From Mesobacterium_A hydrothermale (GTDB lineage: Bacteria > Pseudomonadota > Alphaproteobacteria > Rhodobacterales > Rhodobacteraceae): a stretch of DNA of 64,000 nt. The translations under genes and the position numbers were made by a program. Shown piece by piece: positions 51,142 to 60,227 of the stretch. The stretch covers positions 1 to 64,000 of the forward strand of contig NZ_JAYLLH010000012.1 in NCBI RefSeq assembly GCF_035818635.1, given 5' to 3'. A model generated the notes under the pieces. The model did no database searches and was not told the DNA's origin. It saw only the letters and a list, made by a program, of their open reading frames with translations. Each line of letters opens with the position of its first letter. The first letter of the stretch is position 1.

Positions 51142-52086
51142 TCAGGCCTGTGGCAACTGCAAACCCTCGATATCCGGCAAATGGTCGCCCGCGTTGTTCT
51201 TGAGCCAGGTCAGAACCGAAACGGCGGTCTGGGTCAGTTCTACCCCGGCGGGATAGACCACGAACCAGTGCCGGATGATCGGCAGTCCCGGAATCGCCAC
51301 CGCCACGAGGCGGCCGGCTTTCAATTCGTCATAGACCGTGTGGCCGGACAGGATGGCGACCCCCAGCCCGGCGATCACCGCCTGCTTGATGGTTTCGTTC
51401 GAATCCATCTCGATTCTCGCAAAGTCCTGCCCGCGGCCAAGCTCATCAAGGAACCTCATGGTCAGGATCCGGGTGCCCGATCCGCTCTCGCGCATGATGA
51501 AGGTCTGCGACAGAATGTCTTTGACCTCTCTCGGGCCGTCGATCAGGGGGTGATCCGGGGGCGCCACCATGAGGTGGGGATGCTCTCCGATGACGTTGGC
51601 GTGCACCTCTGGCAGACGCGGCGGGCGGCCCATGATCGCCAGATGTAGTTCCCCGGCTGTTAGCGCTGCCAAGATCTCGGAACGATTGCCAATTTTCAGG
51701 ATCACCTCGACATCCGGAAGCGCGCTGCGCAGCAGCGCAACCAGGCGCGGAGCGAAGTACTTTCCGGTGCTGACGACCCCCAGAACAACGATCCCGGACA
51801 GGCCTTTTCCAAGGGAATCAATCTCATGTACCGCGTTTTCCAGTGCCGCGCGCAACTTGTGCTGCGCCCGCAAAAGAACCTCTCCCTCTGGGCTGGGCGT
51901 AAAGCCTTCGGCACCATCGCGCCGCAACAGGCGGCAGCCAAAGCTGGTCTCAAGTTGCTTGATCTGGTTGTGAACCGCGGGCGGGGTCAAGGACAGGTTC
52001 GACGCGGCCACAGAGATCGATCCGGTTTCGGAAACGACCTGAAGGGCGCGCAACTGTTTGAGGGTGACTGTGTCTAGTCTTTTCAA
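51142..52086 (-). CDS. cbbR: CbbR, LysR regulator of the Calvin cluster
   Basis: A 314-residue LysR protein: winged helix at about 5-65 (LKQLRALQVVSETGSISVAASNLSLTPPAVHNQIKQLETSFGCRLLRR) and an effector domain typical of CbbR (STGKYFAPRLVALLRSALPDVEVILKIGNRSEIL). The position divergent from fbp and the family match support CbbR, which activates cbb genes in response to metabolites such as RuBP. The 90-nt intergenic region has a TTA-N7-TTA site. RuBP can form here only if PRK is active. Confidence 0.92.
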   Translation of the reverse strand: MKRLDTVTLKQLRALQVVSETGSISVAASNLSLTPPAVHNQIKQLETSFGCRLLRRDGAEGFTPSPEGEVLLRAQHKLRAALENAVHEIDSLGKGLSGIVVLGVVSTGKYFAPRLVALLRSALPDVEVILKIGNRSEILAALTAGELHLAIMGRPPRLPEVHANVIGEHPHLMVAPPDHPLIDGPREVKDILSQTFIMRESGSGTRILTMRFLDELGRGQDFARIEMDSNETIKQAVIAGLGVAILSGHTVYDELKAGRLVAVAIPGLPIIRHWFVVYPAGVELTQTAVSVLTWLKNNAGDHLPDIEGLQLPQA

Positions 52087-52112
52087 GATTTTCTAATCCC
52101 GCTTCGAAACTT

Positions 52113-52125
52113 TTAAATTTCCTTA
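52113..52125. promoter_or_regulatory. Putative CbbR site
   Basis: TTAAATTTCCTTA reads TTA-N7-TTA and fits the described TNA-N7-TNA consensus of CbbR. It lies in AT-rich DNA between divergent cbbR and fbp, which is where the cbb promoter must be. Confidence 0.55.
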
Positions 52126-52176
52126 CAATTCACTTTTCCCGATATCAAGGCTGACGAAACCCAAGGAGAGGAGGCC

Positions 52177-53187
52177 TTGAGCGTGGACCACTTAAGCGAC
52201 ATGCCGGCTGGCCGTTGCCCGGAAGACCTTACACCCGCCATCGACGCCATGTGCAAGGTGGCCAAGGACGTTGCGCGACTGATCGCGCTTGGCGGTATCG
52301 AGTCCAAGCTGGCGGAAGCGGTTGGCGACAACTTCGGCGGCGATCAGCAAAAGGCCCTGGACGTGATTGCCGATGACGCCTTTGCCGAAGCGCTGCAGGG
52401 CACCGGTGTCCGCTGGTACGCCTCGGAAGAGCAGGATGTGGTTGTCGAAATCGACACCGACGGCACCCTGGGCCTGGCGATCGACCCGCTGGACGGTTCG
52501 TCCAACATCGACTGCAACGTCTCGATCGGCACGATCTGGGGCATCTCGCCCGCCGCCGAGAGCGGCGAGGAAACCTTTCTGGTCGCGGGCAAGAACCTGC
52601 GCGCAGCCGGCTATTTCATCTACGGCCCGCAAACCGCCCTGGTGGTGACCTTCGGCGATGGGGTGATGGAATTCATCCTTGATCCGCGCGATGGTCTGTT
52701 CAAGCTGGTCAACGAGCGGATGATGATCCGCGAGGACTCGGTCGAATTCGCCATCAACGCCTCGAACTACCGTCACTGGCCAAAACCGGTGCGCGCCTAT
52801 GTCGACGATTGCATCGCCGGCACCGAAGGCCCGCGCGAACGCAATTTCAACATGCGCTGGGTCGCGTCGCTGGTGGCCGAAACCCACCGCATCATCAGCC
52901 GTGGCGGCATTTTCCTGTATCCGGGCGACGACCGGAAAGGGTACGAACAGGGCCGTCTTCGCATGATCTATGAATGCGCGCCGATCGCAATGCTGGTGGA
53001 GCAGGCCGGCGGCCGCGCCACCAACGGGCTGGATCGCATCCTTGACCGGTCGGTTACGGAACTGCACGCACGCACGCCGTTTGTCTTCGGCACCGCCGAC
53101 AAAGTGGACCGCGTCGCAGCCTATCATGACCTGCCCGAGCAGGAAGTCTCTGCGCTTTTCGGCAGCCGCGGCCTGTTCCGCGTCTGA
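52177..53187 (+). CDS. cbbF: Fructose-1,6-bisphosphatase, class I
   Basis: A 336-residue class I FBPase; in Calvin clusters it also acts on sedoheptulose 1,7-bisphosphate. The metal site AIDPLDGSSNIDCN is at 101-114 and the class I signature GRLRMIYECAPIAMLVEQAGG is near 267-287. The start is a TTG at 52177, or a GTG two codons on; AAGGAGAGGAGG lies just upstream of both. It is first in the cbb operon, divergent from cbbR, in the same order as the form II operon of Rhodobacter. Confidence 0.95.
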   Translation: MSVDHLSDMPAGRCPEDLTPAIDAMCKVAKDVARLIALGGIESKLAEAVGDNFGGDQQKALDVIADDAFAEALQGTGVRWYASEEQDVVVEIDTDGTLGLAIDPLDGSSNIDCNVSIGTIWGISPAAESGEETFLVAGKNLRAAGYFIYGPQTALVVTFGDGVMEFILDPRDGLFKLVNERMMIREDSVEFAINASNYRHWPKPVRAYVDDCIAGTEGPRERNFNMRWVASLVAETHRIISRGGIFLYPGDDRKGYEQGRLRMIYECAPIAMLVEQAGGRATNGLDRILDRSVTELHARTPFVFGTADKVDRVAAYHDLPEQEVSALFGSRGLFRV

Positions 53188-53238
53188 CAGCGATAAAAAA
53201 CGACCAGCGGCACTGACCGTTTTCCCAAAGGAATACCC

Positions 53239-54111
53239 ATGTCACGCAAGCATCCGATCATTTCCGTCACCGGTTCCTCTGGCGCAGGCACCACCACGGT
53301 GAAATCCACCTTCGACCAGATCTTCCGCCGCGAAGGGTTCAACGCGGTTTCGATCGAAGGCGACGCCTTCCACCGCTTTGACCGCGCCGCGATGAAGGCA
53401 GAGCTTCAGCGCCGCTATGAAGAAGGCGACCAGACGTTCAGCCACTTCTCGTACGACGCCAACGAACTGGCCAAGCTGGAAGAAGTGTTCCGCACCTACG
53501 GCGAAACCGGCAAGGGCGAAACCCGCCACTATATCCATGACGACAACGAAGCCGAGCGTTACGGCGCCGCCCCCGGCACGTTCACCGAGTGGTCGTCCTT
53601 CGAGGACGGGTCTGACCTGCTGTTCTACGAAGGCCTGCACGGCGCGGTTGTGAACGAAGAGGTCAACCTGGCCAAATACGCCGATCTGAAAATCGGCGTG
53701 GTGCCGGTCATCAACCTGGAGTGGATCCAGAAGATCCACCGCGACAAGGCGCAGCGTGGCTATACCACCGAGGCGGTGACCGACACGATCCTACGCCGCA
53801 TGCACGCCTATGTGCACTGCATCTGCCCGCAGTTCATCGAAACCGACGTGAACTTCCAGCGCGTGCCGGTGGTCGATACCTCGGATCCGTTCTGCGCCCG
53901 CTGGATCCCCACCGCCGACGAAAGCCTTGTCGTGATCCGGTTCAAGAACCCGCGCGGCATCGACTTCCCGTATCTGACCTCGATGATCCACGACAGCTGG
54001 ATGAGCCGTGCGAACTCGATCGTCATCCCGGGCGGCAAGATGGACCTGGCGATGCAGCTGATCTTTACGCCGATGGTTCACCGTCTGGTCCACGAATCCA
54101 AGCGCGCCTGA
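53239..54111 (+). CDS. cbbP: Phosphoribulokinase
   Basis: A 290-residue ATP-dependent kinase making ribulose 1,5-bisphosphate, specific to the Calvin cycle. The P-loop TGSSGAGTTT is at 11-20. DAFHRFDR near 41-48 holds a catalytic Asp, FYEGLHGAVV holds another conserved block, and VPVINLEWIQKIHRDKAQRGYTTEAV is the PRK signature. The length equals the bacterial type. A kinase with no RuBisCO would make a dead-end product, so its presence implies a RuBisCO elsewhere. Confidence 0.97.
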   Translation: MSRKHPIISVTGSSGAGTTTVKSTFDQIFRREGFNAVSIEGDAFHRFDRAAMKAELQRRYEEGDQTFSHFSYDANELAKLEEVFRTYGETGKGETRHYIHDDNEAERYGAAPGTFTEWSSFEDGSDLLFYEGLHGAVVNEEVNLAKYADLKIGVVPVINLEWIQKIHRDKAQRGYTTEAVTDTILRRMHAYVHCICPQFIETDVNFQRVPVVDTSDPFCARWIPTADESLVVIRFKNPRGIDFPYLTSMIHDSWMSRANSIVIPGGKMDLAMQLIFTPMVHRLVHESKRA

Positions 54112-54123
54112 GGAGGAGACGCC

Positions 54124-56112
54124 ATGAACACCCACAGCACGCCAGTCGCGTCGGAACAACTGATGGCCAATGCCATTCGCGTTCTGGCCATGGACGCGGT
54201 TCAGGCCGCCAATTCGGGCCACCCCGGTGCGCCCATGGGCATGGCCGATGTCGCCACCGTCCTGTTCAACCGGTTCATGAACATCGACCCCAGCGCCGAC
54301 AAATGGGCCGACCGCGACCGCTTTGTCATGAGCGCGGGCCACGGATCGATGCTGGTCTATGCCATAAACCACCTGCTGGGCTATGACGACATGGACATGG
54401 ACCAGTTGCGCAACTTCCGCCAGATGGGCGCGCGCACCGCGGGTCATCCGGAATATGGTCACGCCAAGGGCATCGAAACCACCACCGGCCCGCTGGGGCA
54501 GGGGATTTCGACCGCAGTTGGCATGGCGCTGGCCGAACGCATGCTGAACGCCCGGTATGGCGACGACCTGGTCGATCACTATACATATGTGATCGCGGGC
54601 GACGGCTGCCTGATGGAAGGCATCAGCCACGAAGCCATCGACATGGCCGGCCACATGAAGCTGGGCCGCCTGATTGTGCTGTGGGATGACAACGGCATTA
54701 CCATCGACGGTGGCACCGACATGTCGACCTCGACCGACCAGCAGGCGCGCTTTGCCGCCAGCGGCTGGCACGTGCAGGGCGTCGATGGCCACGACCCCGA
54801 CGCCGTCGCCAAGGCGATCGAGGCCGCCCGCGCCGATGACCGTCCTTCGATGATCGCCTGCAAGACCATCATCGGTTTCGGCGCGCCCAACAAGCAGGGC
54901 AGCCATTCGGTTCACGGCGCGCCGCTGGGTGACGCGGAAATCGCCGCTGCCCGCGAAGGCATGGGCTGGGACCTGCCGCCGTTCGAAATGCCGCAAGAGG
55001 TCTATGACGGTTGGCACGCGATTGCTGCCCGCGGTCGCGCGGCCCGCGAAGCCTGGGTTGCGCGCCTGGCCAAGAGCGACAAGAAAGACGCGTTCCGCGC
55101 CGATTTCGCGCCGGTGGATGCCGCCGCGCTGGACGCCTCGATCAACGCATTCAAGCACCAGATCAGCGAAAGCGCCCCCAAGGTTGCCACCCGCAAGTCC
55201 AGCGAAATGGCGCTGGAGGTGGTCAATGGCTGCCTGCCCAACACCGTGGGCGGGTCTGCCGACCTGACCGGCTCGAACAACACCAAGACCTCGGGCATGA
55301 CCCCGGTCAAGTCGGCGGACTACAGCGGCAACTACATGCACTATGGCATCCGGGAACACGGCATGGCCGCGGCGATGAACGGGATCGCGCTGCACGGTGG
55401 GCTGAAGCCCTATGGCGGCACCTTCCTGGCCTTTGCCGACTACATGCGCGGCTCGATGCGCCTGTCGGCGCTGATGGGGGTGCCGGTGGCCTATGTGCTG
55501 ACCCACGACTCGATCGGGTTGGGCGAAGACGGGCCGACCCACCAGCCGGTGGAAACCGTCGCCAGCCTGCGCGCCATGCCGAACATGCTGGTGTTCCGCC
55601 CCGCCGATACCGTGGAAACCGCCGAGGCCTGGCAGATCGCGATGACCGAGGAAACCACGCCCTCCGCGTTGTGCCTGTCGCGGCAGAACCTGCCGACCGT
55701 GCGCACCACGCACAGCGACGCGAACTTGACCGCCAAGGGCGCCTACGTCCTGCGCGACACCGATGGTGCCCGCGACGTGACCCTGATCGCCACCGGCTCT
55801 GAGGTCGAGATCGCCATCGCAGCCGCCGAAGCGCTGGCCAGCGACGGGATCAAGGCGGCGGTGGTCTCGGCCCCGTGTTTCGAGCTTTTCGCCAAGCAGG
55901 ACGCGGCCTATCACGCCGAGGTTCTGGGCGATGCGCCCCGGATCGGGATCGAAGCCGCCATCCGCCAGGGCTGGGACCTGCTGCTGCGCCCCGAAGACGG
56001 GTTTGTCGGCATGACCGGTTTCGGGGCATCGGCCCCGGCGCCCGAGCTTTACCGCCATTTTGGCATCACCCCCGAGGCCACCGCCGACCTGGCGCGCAGC
56101 CTTTGCAAGTGA
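54124..56112 (+). CDS. cbbT: Transketolase
   Basis: A 662-residue thiamine-diphosphate enzyme transferring two-carbon units in the Calvin and pentose phosphate cycles. SGHPGAPMGMAD near 33-44, the cofactor motif GDGCLMEGISHEAIDMAGHMKLGRLIVLWDDN near 159-190, and HDSIGLGEDGPTHQPVE (transketolase signature 2) near 461-477 are intact. It lies 12 nt after prk with an AGGAGGAG ribosome binding site. The neighbours place it as the Calvin isoform. Confidence 0.97.
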   Translation: MNTHSTPVASEQLMANAIRVLAMDAVQAANSGHPGAPMGMADVATVLFNRFMNIDPSADKWADRDRFVMSAGHGSMLVYAINHLLGYDDMDMDQLRNFRQMGARTAGHPEYGHAKGIETTTGPLGQGISTAVGMALAERMLNARYGDDLVDHYTYVIAGDGCLMEGISHEAIDMAGHMKLGRLIVLWDDNGITIDGGTDMSTSTDQQARFAASGWHVQGVDGHDPDAVAKAIEAARADDRPSMIACKTIIGFGAPNKQGSHSVHGAPLGDAEIAAAREGMGWDLPPFEMPQEVYDGWHAIAARGRAAREAWVARLAKSDKKDAFRADFAPVDAAALDASINAFKHQISESAPKVATRKSSEMALEVVNGCLPNTVGGSADLTGSNNTKTSGMTPVKSADYSGNYMHYGIREHGMAAAMNGIALHGGLKPYGGTFLAFADYMRGSMRLSALMGVPVAYVLTHDSIGLGEDGPTHQPVETVASLRAMPNMLVFRPADTVETAEAWQIAMTEETTPSALCLSRQNLPTVRTTHSDANLTAKGAYVLRDTDGARDVTLIATGSEVEIAIAAAEALASDGIKAAVVSAPCFELFAKQDAAYHAEVLGDAPRIGIEAAIRQGWDLLLRPEDGFVGMTGFGASAPAPELYRHFGITPEATADLARSLCK

Positions 56113-56123
56113 GGACATAATCC

Positions 56124-57128
56124 ATGACGATCAAGATTGGTATCAATGGTATGGGCCGGATTGGCCGCTGTACCTTCAACCACATTGCAGAAAGCGGCCG
56201 GAACGACATTCAGGTCGTCAAGATGAACGCCACCGGGCCGATTGAAACCAACGCCCACCTGCTGCGGTATGACTCGGTTCATGGCCGGTTCCGCGGCGAT
56301 ATCCGGGTGGACGGCAACACCATGGACGTGGGCAACGGTCCGATCGAGGTGATGTCGACCTACAACCCCGAAGAACTGGACTGGTCGGGCTGCGACGTGG
56401 TGCTGGAATGCTCGGGTGTGTTCAACTCGAAGGAGCAGACCCAGATTCACGTCAAGAACGGCGCCAAGTCGGTGCTGATCTCGGCCCCGGCCAAGGGCGT
56501 GGACAAGACCATGGTCTTTGGTGTGAACCACCGCGATCTGACCAAGGACCAGATTTTCGTGTCGAACGGCTCTTGCACCACAAACTGCCTGGCGCCTATG
56601 GCCAAGGTCCTGAACGACACAATCGGCATCGAGCAGGGCATCATGACCACCGTGCACAGCTACACCGGCGATCAGCCGACGCTGGACCGTCGCCACAAGG
56701 ACCTGTACCGCGCCCGCGCTGCGGCGATGTCGCTGATCCCGACCTCGACCGGGGCCGCCGCCGCGATTGGCGAAGTGCTGCCAGAGTTGAAGGGCAAGCT
56801 GGACGGCTCTGCGATCCGGGTGCCGACGCCGAATGTCTCTGCCGTCGACCTGACCTTTGTCGCCAGCAAGGACGTGACCGTCGCCGACATCAACGAGATC
56901 ATGGCCGAGGCCGCCGCCGGCTCCATGCATGGCGTGATGAGCTATGAGACCGAGCCCAAAGTGTCGGTCGACTACAACCACGACAGCCACAGCTGCAACT
57001 TTGCCAGTGACCAGACCAAGATCATGGGCACGCGGCTGGTGCGCGTGATGGCGTGGTACGACAACGAATGGGGCTTCAGCTGCCGCATGGCAGACAACGC
57101 CGTGCACATGGGCCGCGTGATCGGCTGA
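56124..57128 (+). CDS. cbbG: Glyceraldehyde-3-phosphate dehydrogenase
   Basis: A 334-residue type I GAPDH. It has the NAD(P) loop INGMGRIGR at 7-15 and the nucleophile Cys151 in SNGSCTTNCLAP; the residue before Ser-Cys is Gly rather than the usual Ala. The catalytic His is in TTVHSYTGDQ near 177. Cofactor preference cannot be stated from sight. In the cbb operon it runs in the reductive direction. It lies 11 nt after transketolase. Confidence 0.96.
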   Translation: MTIKIGINGMGRIGRCTFNHIAESGRNDIQVVKMNATGPIETNAHLLRYDSVHGRFRGDIRVDGNTMDVGNGPIEVMSTYNPEELDWSGCDVVLECSGVFNSKEQTQIHVKNGAKSVLISAPAKGVDKTMVFGVNHRDLTKDQIFVSNGSCTTNCLAPMAKVLNDTIGIEQGIMTTVHSYTGDQPTLDRRHKDLYRARAAAMSLIPTSTGAAAAIGEVLPELKGKLDGSAIRVPTPNVSAVDLTFVASKDVTVADINEIMAEAAAGSMHGVMSYETEPKVSVDYNHDSHSCNFASDQTKIMGTRLVRVMAWYDNEWGFSCRMADNAVHMGRVIG

Positions 57129-57156
57129 GACCGGAACAGACAGGAGAGAACGACAA

Positions 57157-58239
57157 ATGGCACTCATCACCCTGCGCCAGCTGCTGGATCACGCCGCCGA
57201 GTACGGCTATGGCGTTCCGGCCTTCAATATCAACAACATGGAACAGGGCCTTGCAATCATGCAGGCGGCGCAGAAATGTGACAGCCCGGTCATCATGCAG
57301 GCCAGCCGCGGCGCCCGGTCCTATGCCGGCGACATCATGCTGAGCCACATGATCCAGGCCCTGTCGGAAATGTATCCCGACATTCCGATCTGTATGCACC
57401 AGGACCATGGCAACAACGAACAGACCTGCCTGTCGGCGATCAAGCACGGCTTCACCTCGGTGATGATGGACGGCTCGCTCAAGGCTGACATGAAGACCCC
57501 CGCCGACTGGGACTACAACGTCGACATCACCCGCCGCGTGGCCGAGATGGCGCATTGGGTCGGTGCGTCTGTCGAAGGCGAACTGGGTGTTCTGGGTTCT
57601 CTGGAAACCGGCGAGGCAGCGCAGGAAGATGGTTCGGGTGCCGAAGGCAAGCTCAGCCATGACCAGTTGCTGACCGACCCGGACGAGGCGGCCGAGTTCG
57701 TCAAGATGACCAAGGTCGACGCGCTGGCGATTGCCTGCGGCACGTCGCACGGGGCGTACAAGTTCAGTTCCAAACCGACCGGCGAAACGCTCGCGATTTC
57801 GCGGATCGAGGAAATCCACGCCCGTATCCCGGACGTGCACCTTGTCATGCACGGTTCGTCGTCGGTGCCGCAATACCTGCAGGACCTGATCAACGATTTC
57901 GGCGGCGAGATGCCCCAGACCTACGGCGTGCCGGTCGAGGAAATCGAGCGCGGCATCAAGTCGGGTGTGCGCAAGGTCAACATCGACACCGACAACCGGA
58001 TGGCCATCACCGGCCAGTTCCGCAAGGTTGCGATGGAGAAAAAGACCGAATTCGACCCGCGCAAGTTCACCATCCCCGCCATGCAGGAAATGGAAAAGCT
58101 GTGCCTGGATCGTTTCGAACGGTTCGGCACCGCCGGCAACGCGTCCAAGATCAAGGTCATCGACCAGGACGAAATGGCCAAGCGCTATGCCTCGGGCGCA
58201 CTTGACCCGCAGGTGGCGCCGAAAGCCGCAGCCGAGTAA
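57157..58239 (+). CDS. cbbA: Fructose-bisphosphate aldolase, class II
   Basis: A 360-residue zinc aldolase, forming fructose (and sedoheptulose) bisphosphate from triose phosphates. Class II motifs: PICMHQDHGNN (metal His81 and His84, Asp83) and VEGELGVLGSLETGEA. VNIDTDNRMAITGQFRKV holds the phosphate-binding part. It is followed by 72 nt before rpe. In the Rhodobacter form II cluster the next gene would be cbbM (RuBisCO); none is here, only a hairpin. Confidence 0.96.
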   Translation: MALITLRQLLDHAAEYGYGVPAFNINNMEQGLAIMQAAQKCDSPVIMQASRGARSYAGDIMLSHMIQALSEMYPDIPICMHQDHGNNEQTCLSAIKHGFTSVMMDGSLKADMKTPADWDYNVDITRRVAEMAHWVGASVEGELGVLGSLETGEAAQEDGSGAEGKLSHDQLLTDPDEAAEFVKMTKVDALAIACGTSHGAYKFSSKPTGETLAISRIEEIHARIPDVHLVMHGSSSVPQYLQDLINDFGGEMPQTYGVPVEEIERGIKSGVRKVNIDTDNRMAITGQFRKVAMEKKTEFDPRKFTIPAMQEMEKLCLDRFERFGTAGNASKIKVIDQDEMAKRYASGALDPQVAPKAAAE

Positions 58240-58254
58240 CGGCTTGCCAAGAGC

Positions 58255-58282
58255 GGCATGGCGGGGCTACCCCCGCCGTGCC
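58255..58282 (+). other. Hairpin at the expected cbbM position
   Basis: GGCATGGCGGGG (58255-58266) pairs with CCCCGCCGTGCC (58271-58282) over 12 bp including one G-U, with a CTAC loop. No T-run follows, so it is probably an mRNA stabiliser or processing site between fba and rpe. GGAGGAG downstream serves the rpe start. Confidence 0.65.
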
Positions 58283-58311
58283 AGCAACATTGCCCAAGGA
58301 GGAGTGGCAAG

Positions 58312-59010
58312 ATGTCCTTTGACCGTTCGATCAAGATCGCCCCGTCGATCCTGTCCGCCGATTTTGCCAATTTCGGTGCCGAGATCCGCGCCATCGAGGC
58401 GCAGGGCGCCGACTGGGTCCATGTCGACGTGATGGACGGCCATTTCGTGCCGAACCTCACTTTCGGCCCGCCCGCCGTCAAGGCGTTCCGCCCGCACGTC
58501 AAGACCTTCATGGACGTGCACCTGATGATCGCCCCGGTGGACCCTTATATCGAGGCCTATGCCGAGGCCGGTGCCGACATGATCGTCGCCCACTGGGAAG
58601 CCGGCCCGCACCCGCACCGCACGCTTCAGGCGATCAAGGCGCAGGGCGTCAAATGCGGCATCAGCCTGAACCCGGGCACCCCCGCATCGGTCATTTCCGA
58701 GCTGCTGGACCTCGTCGACATGGTTCTGGTGATGAGCGTCAACCCCGGTTTCGGCGGTCAGAAGTTCATCCCCACCAGTATCGAAAAGGTGCGCCAGGTG
58801 CGTGAAATGATCGGCGACCGTGAAATCCACATCCAGGTGGATGGCGGTGTCGATCCGACCACCGTTGGCCCGCTGGTTGCTGCCGGGGCCGATTGCTTCG
58901 TTGCGGGCTCTGCCGTGTTCAAGGGCGGGTCTGTCGACAACCCCGATGTCTATGGCGCCAACATCCGCGCGATCCGCGACGCCGCGGAAGGCGCGCTGAA
59001 GGCGGCCTGA
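58312..59010 (+). CDS. cbbE: Ribulose-phosphate 3-epimerase
   Basis: A 232-residue TIM barrel interconverting ribulose and xylulose 5-phosphate. The motifs KIAPSILSADFANFGAEI (7-24), HVDVMDGHFVPNLTFGP (40-56), VHLMIAPVDPYIEAYAEAGAD and MSVNPGFGGQKFIP are intact, including the metal-binding Asp and His. The start MSFDRSIKI follows AAGGAGGAG. In the Rhodobacter cluster this gene follows cbbM. The thioredoxin-like gene starts 3 nt after its stop. Confidence 0.96.
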   Translation: MSFDRSIKIAPSILSADFANFGAEIRAIEAQGADWVHVDVMDGHFVPNLTFGPPAVKAFRPHVKTFMDVHLMIAPVDPYIEAYAEAGADMIVAHWEAGPHPHRTLQAIKAQGVKCGISLNPGTPASVISELLDLVDMVLVMSVNPGFGGQKFIPTSIEKVRQVREMIGDREIHIQVDGGVDPTTVGPLVAAGADCFVAGSAVFKGGSVDNPDVYGANIRAIRDAAEGALKAA

Positions 59011-59013
59011 GGC

Positions 59014-59568
59014 ATGGCGGTTACCCCCCCTGTCTGTGACTTCGGCTGGGCGGCGGCGGATTTCGCGCTGCCCGGCACCGACGGCAAGACCTGGACCCTT
59101 GCCGACGTGAAGGGTGAAAAGGGCACGCTGGTGATGTTCATCTGCAACCACTGCCCCTATGTGCTGGCCGTGATGGACCGCATCCTGCGCGATGCGCGCG
59201 ACCTGCAGGCCATGGGCATCGGCGTGGTCGCGATCAGCGCCAATGACGCCGAAAGCTATCCCGCGGACAGCTTTGACAACATGAAAGTCTTCGCCCAAGA
59301 TCGCGGCTTTACCTTCCCCTATCTCTATGACGAAAGCCAGGACGTCGCCCGCGCCTATGACGCGGCCTGTACGCCGGATTTCTTCGGCTTCGACGCCGGG
59401 CTTGGTCTGCAATACCGCGGCCGCCTGGATGCCAGCCGCAAAGAAGCCGGCCCGCCCGACCTGCGCCGCGACCTGTTCGAGGCGATGAAGCAGGTTGCCG
59501 AAACCGGTCAGGGGCCCGCGGATCAGATCCCCTCCATGGGGTGTTCAATCAAATGGAAGGCGGCATAA
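59014..59568 (+). CDS. Thioredoxin-like (AhpC/TSA type) protein
   Basis: A 184-residue thioredoxin-fold protein of the AhpC/TSA-like peroxiredoxin group. The active-site region is MFICNHCPYV, with Cys44 and Cys47 in a CxxC arrangement. There is no signal peptide, so it is cytosolic. LPGTDGKTWTLADVKGEKGTLV precedes it. The family is seen as thioredoxin family proteins with a CNHCPYV motif; reaction unknown. It sits between rpe and cbbZ with 3- and 2-nt spacing, so it is translated with the Calvin enzymes. A redox role in their control is possible. Confidence 0.85.
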   Translation: MAVTPPVCDFGWAAADFALPGTDGKTWTLADVKGEKGTLVMFICNHCPYVLAVMDRILRDARDLQAMGIGVVAISANDAESYPADSFDNMKVFAQDRGFTFPYLYDESQDVARAYDAACTPDFFGFDAGLGLQYRGRLDASRKEAGPPDLRRDLFEAMKQVAETGQGPADQIPSMGCSIKWKAA

Positions 59569-59570
59569 CC

Positions 59571-60227
59571 ATGGCCCGTATCGTATTCGACCTAGACGGC
59601 ACGCTGATCGACAGCGCGCCGGACATTCACGGCATCGCCAATGCCCTGCTGGCCGAAGAGGGGATCGACCCGATCACGCTGGCCCAGGCGCGCGATTTCA
59701 TCGGCAACGGCGCGGCGGTGTTCGTCAAGAAAATGCGCCTGGCCTGCGGCATTCCCGACAGCGAGCAGGACCGGCTGCACGAGGCCTTCGTCGGGCGCTA
59801 TGACGATGCGGTCAACCTGACCGTGCCGTACCCCCATGTCGAAGCCGCGCTGAAGGCGCTGAAGGCCGAGGGGCATATCCTTGGCATTTGCACCAACAAG
59901 CCGATCCGCCCGACCCACGCGGTACTGAAGCACCTGAAGCTCGATGGCTATTTCGACACGTTCTGGGGCGGCGACAGCCTGCCCACGCACAAGCCCGACC
60001 CGGCGCCGCTGTTCGCCGCGTTCGAGGCGCTGGGCGATGGCCCGATGCTTTATGTCGGGGACAGCGACGTGGACGCGGGCACCGCTGTGAACGCCAAGGT
60101 GCCGTTCCTGCTGTTTACCGAAGGCTACCGCAAGCAGCCGGTCGCCGAGATGCCGCATGACGTGGCGTTTTCCGACTTTGCCGACCTTCCGGGGATCGTG
60201 GCGCAGATGCTGGTGGATGCCGCATGA
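59571..60227 (+). CDS. cbbZ: Phosphoglycolate phosphatase
   Basis: A 218-residue HAD-family hydrolase. Nucleophile Asp7 and Asp9 are in VFDLDGTLIDSAPD, motif II is GICTNKP near 104-110, and the metal Asps are in YVGDSDVDAGTA near 162-173. It clears 2-phosphoglycolate, the product of RuBisCO oxygenation, so it too implies RuBisCO activity in the cell. It follows the thioredoxin-like gene by 2 nt and overlaps cbbY by 4 nt. Confidence 0.92.
   Translation: MARIVFDLDGTLIDSAPDIHGIANALLAEEGIDPITLAQARDFIGNGAAVFVKKMRLACGIPDSEQDRLHEAFVGRYDDAVNLTVPYPHVEAALKALKAEGHILGICTNKPIRPTHAVLKHLKLDGYFDTFWGGDSLPTHKPDPAPLFAAFEALGDGPMLYVGDSDVDAGTAVNAKVPFLLFTEGYRKQPVAEMPHDVAFSDFADLPGIVAQMLVDAA

Noticed and set aside
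53791..56118. Antisense frame of about 775 codons opposite tkt
   Set aside because: Transketolase is unambiguous on the plus strand; the antisense composition (Gly/His/Arg-rich) is typical of a GC shadow.
56568..56582. Non-standard GAPDH active site (SNGSCTTN)
   Set aside because: Gly for Ala before Ser-Cys is a mild change; the nucleophile and neighbours are intact, so no functional claim is made.
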